A stretch of 6,702 bases of DNA, from positions 1-6,702 of the forward strand of contig JAKORR010000136.1 in NCBI GenBank assembly GCA_029777735.1. The letters run 5' to 3'. Positions 5,772-6,702 of this stretch are shown piece by piece. The number at the start of each line of letters is the position of its first letter. Within the stretch, counting starts at the first letter, position 1. The notes below the pieces were generated by a model that did not search any database, was not told where the DNA came from, and saw only the letters and a list, made by a program, of their open reading frames with translations. The position numbers were made by a program, and so were the translations under genes. The DNA is from Armatimonadota bacterium. GTDB taxonomy: Bacteria > Armatimonadota > Zipacnadia > Zipacnadales > FEN-943.

Positions 5772-6702
5772 ATGCGTTTAGTTGACCAGTTTCCCTTTTA
5801 TGCAGACCTAACAGGGCCCGTTCATAACCGCTGTCTACGGCTGGAGCATCTGCGGCCCGCCGTGGACGAAGTCGAGATCGACAATACCTGGCGTCTGCAG
5901 TGCGCCGAGGGCGACACGACGTCCACCTTCGCGGCGCGAGATTTGGCGGAGTTCCTGCAGGCGGCCATGGGCATCACGCCGGCTCTGGAAACAGCCTCAG
6001 GGCCTGTCCTGTTGCTGGGCGTCGATCCGGCACTTGCTGTTAAGAGCCCCGAGGCCCATCGCGTCAGTGTGTCGCCCAGAGAAGTTGCCGTTACCGGCGC
6101 CACTCCCCCCGCCCTGCTGCAAGGGGTGTTCTTCTTGGAGGGGCTGATGCGAACACGTCGCGCACCCTTCCTGTCCCTGGGCGTCCACGAGCGCTCTCCG
6201 CTCTTCGAGCGACGCATCCACCGTTCACCTCTGTCCACCTTTATCACCGAGGAGCTGGTCGGTATCTCCGGCCCACCCTTCAGCGCCGACGTGCCAGGCA
6301 AACCGCTCATCTACACTGGCTGGACACACTCCGACGCAGGCCCCGACGCCTTCTACCACGACAACATTCTCTCTCGGTTGGCGCATGACGGTATGAATGG
6401 CCTTTGGATCCGAGGTGGGCTCTCGGCCTACTCGCGGGTGGCAGCCTTCCCCGAGTTCGGCGAGCGCTCAGATGAAATCCTGGCCGCTTTGCGCCGTCTG
6501 TGCGAGCGAGCGGCGCGCTACGGCATCTCCGTGTACCTGTTCTTCAACGAGCCGCTGGGCTTCCCGGCGAACAGCGACTTCTGGGAGCGCCACCCGGAGT
6601 GCAAGGGATCTTATGTTGGCTACTTCGACCGCTATTGCCTCTGCACATCCATCCCCGCTGTCCGGGACTTCCTGTACGACGGCGTAGCCTACGTCTTCCA
6701 GC
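5772..6702 (+). CDS. Second GH20/GH67-like glycoside hydrolase, 3' end cut by window
   Basis: The reading frame is open from the ATG at 5772 to the window edge and encodes 310 residues with no stop. It is a paralogue of the divergent 785-residue glycosidase. An alpha/beta pre-barrel domain lies at about 30-140, with AARDLAEFLQAAMG (54-67) matching the corresponding helix of the paralogue. The barrel then starts with RLAHDGMNGLW (202-212), FPEFGE (226-231), ARYGISVYLFFNEP (248-261), DFWERHP (269-275) and CLCTS (289-293). Residues 202-280 align without gaps to 193-271 of the paralogue with about 37 of 79 identical (hand count); five residues are then missing before the CTS motif. It has its own insert of roughly 20 residues before the barrel (about 160-180). 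The region that would carry the catalytic Glu is outside the window, so activity cannot be judged. There is no signal peptide. A full protein of about 700-800 residues is expected. Confidence 0.83.
   Translation, partial: MRLVDQFPFYADLTGPVHNRCLRLEHLRPAVDEVEIDNTWRLQCAEGDTTSTFAARDLAEFLQAAMGITPALETASGPVLLLGVDPALAVKSPEAHRVSVSPREVAVTGATPPALLQGVFFLEGLMRTRRAPFLSLGVHERSPLFERRIHRSPLSTFITEELVGISGPPFSADVPGKPLIYTGWTHSDAGPDAFYHDNILSRLAHDGMNGLWIRGGLSAYSRVAAFPEFGERSDEILAALRRLCERAARYGISVYLFFNEPLGFPANSDFWERHPECKGSYVGYFDRYCLCTSIPAVRDFLYDGVAYVFQ

Noticed and set aside
5822..6310. A 162-codon minus-strand open frame
   Set aside because: It lies inside the second glycosidase, whose product has clear homology to the neighbouring protein. 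The minus-strand product is low-complexity, rich in Arg and Ser, with no recognisable motif.
1..6702. CRISPR arrays, insertion sequences, tRNA genes or tandem repeats
   Set aside because: Reading through the window shows no regularly spaced repeats, no transposase motifs or terminal inverted repeats, and no tRNA-like cloverleaf.

Overview
The window is GC-rich bacterial DNA, densely coded, from an organism I cannot name. There are no rRNA, tRNA or phylogenetic marker genes. Ribosome binding sites are purine-rich and of bacterial type, and GTG starts are used twice. A pair of GH20/GH67-like glycosidase paralogues beside an M24 protein, a NodB deacetylase and an aldo/keto reductase would fit an uncultured, carbohydrate-degrading soil or sediment lineage, but that is only an impression.

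Layout. On the left (88-936, + strand) is a complete aldo/keto reductase. It converges on a three-gene minus-strand cluster, and a perfect 13-bp inverted repeat (975-1003) lies between the two ends. Read from its promoter side (right to left), the cluster encodes a 785-residue GH20/GH67-like TIM-barrel glycosidase (5540-3183), then an M24 'pita-bread' protein related to creatinase and Xaa-Pro dipeptidase (3145-1982), then a NodB-type deacetylase (1928-1041). Gaps of 37 and 53 bases make one transcript likely. A 231-bp intergenic region (5541-5771) separates this cluster from a divergent plus-strand gene, starting at 5772 and cut by the window's right edge. Its 310 visible residues show that it is a second glycosidase of the same family, and the first 79 aligned residues of the barrel are about 47% identical by hand count.

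How they may work together (inference). None of the five proteins starts with a signal peptide or membrane segment, so all look cytoplasmic. The simplest reading is an intracellular route for an imported, modified sugar or glycoside. The two glycosidases would cleave it, the NodB protein would remove an acetyl or similar amide group, the M24 protein would act on another C-N bond, and the reductase would reduce a released aldehyde or ketone. No transporter or regulator is visible; they may lie outside the window.

The most unusual points are the M24 protein, which has lost most of the metal ligands of its family; the divergent paralogous glycosidase pair; and the reductase, which has His in place of the usual NADPH 2'-phosphate-binding Arg.
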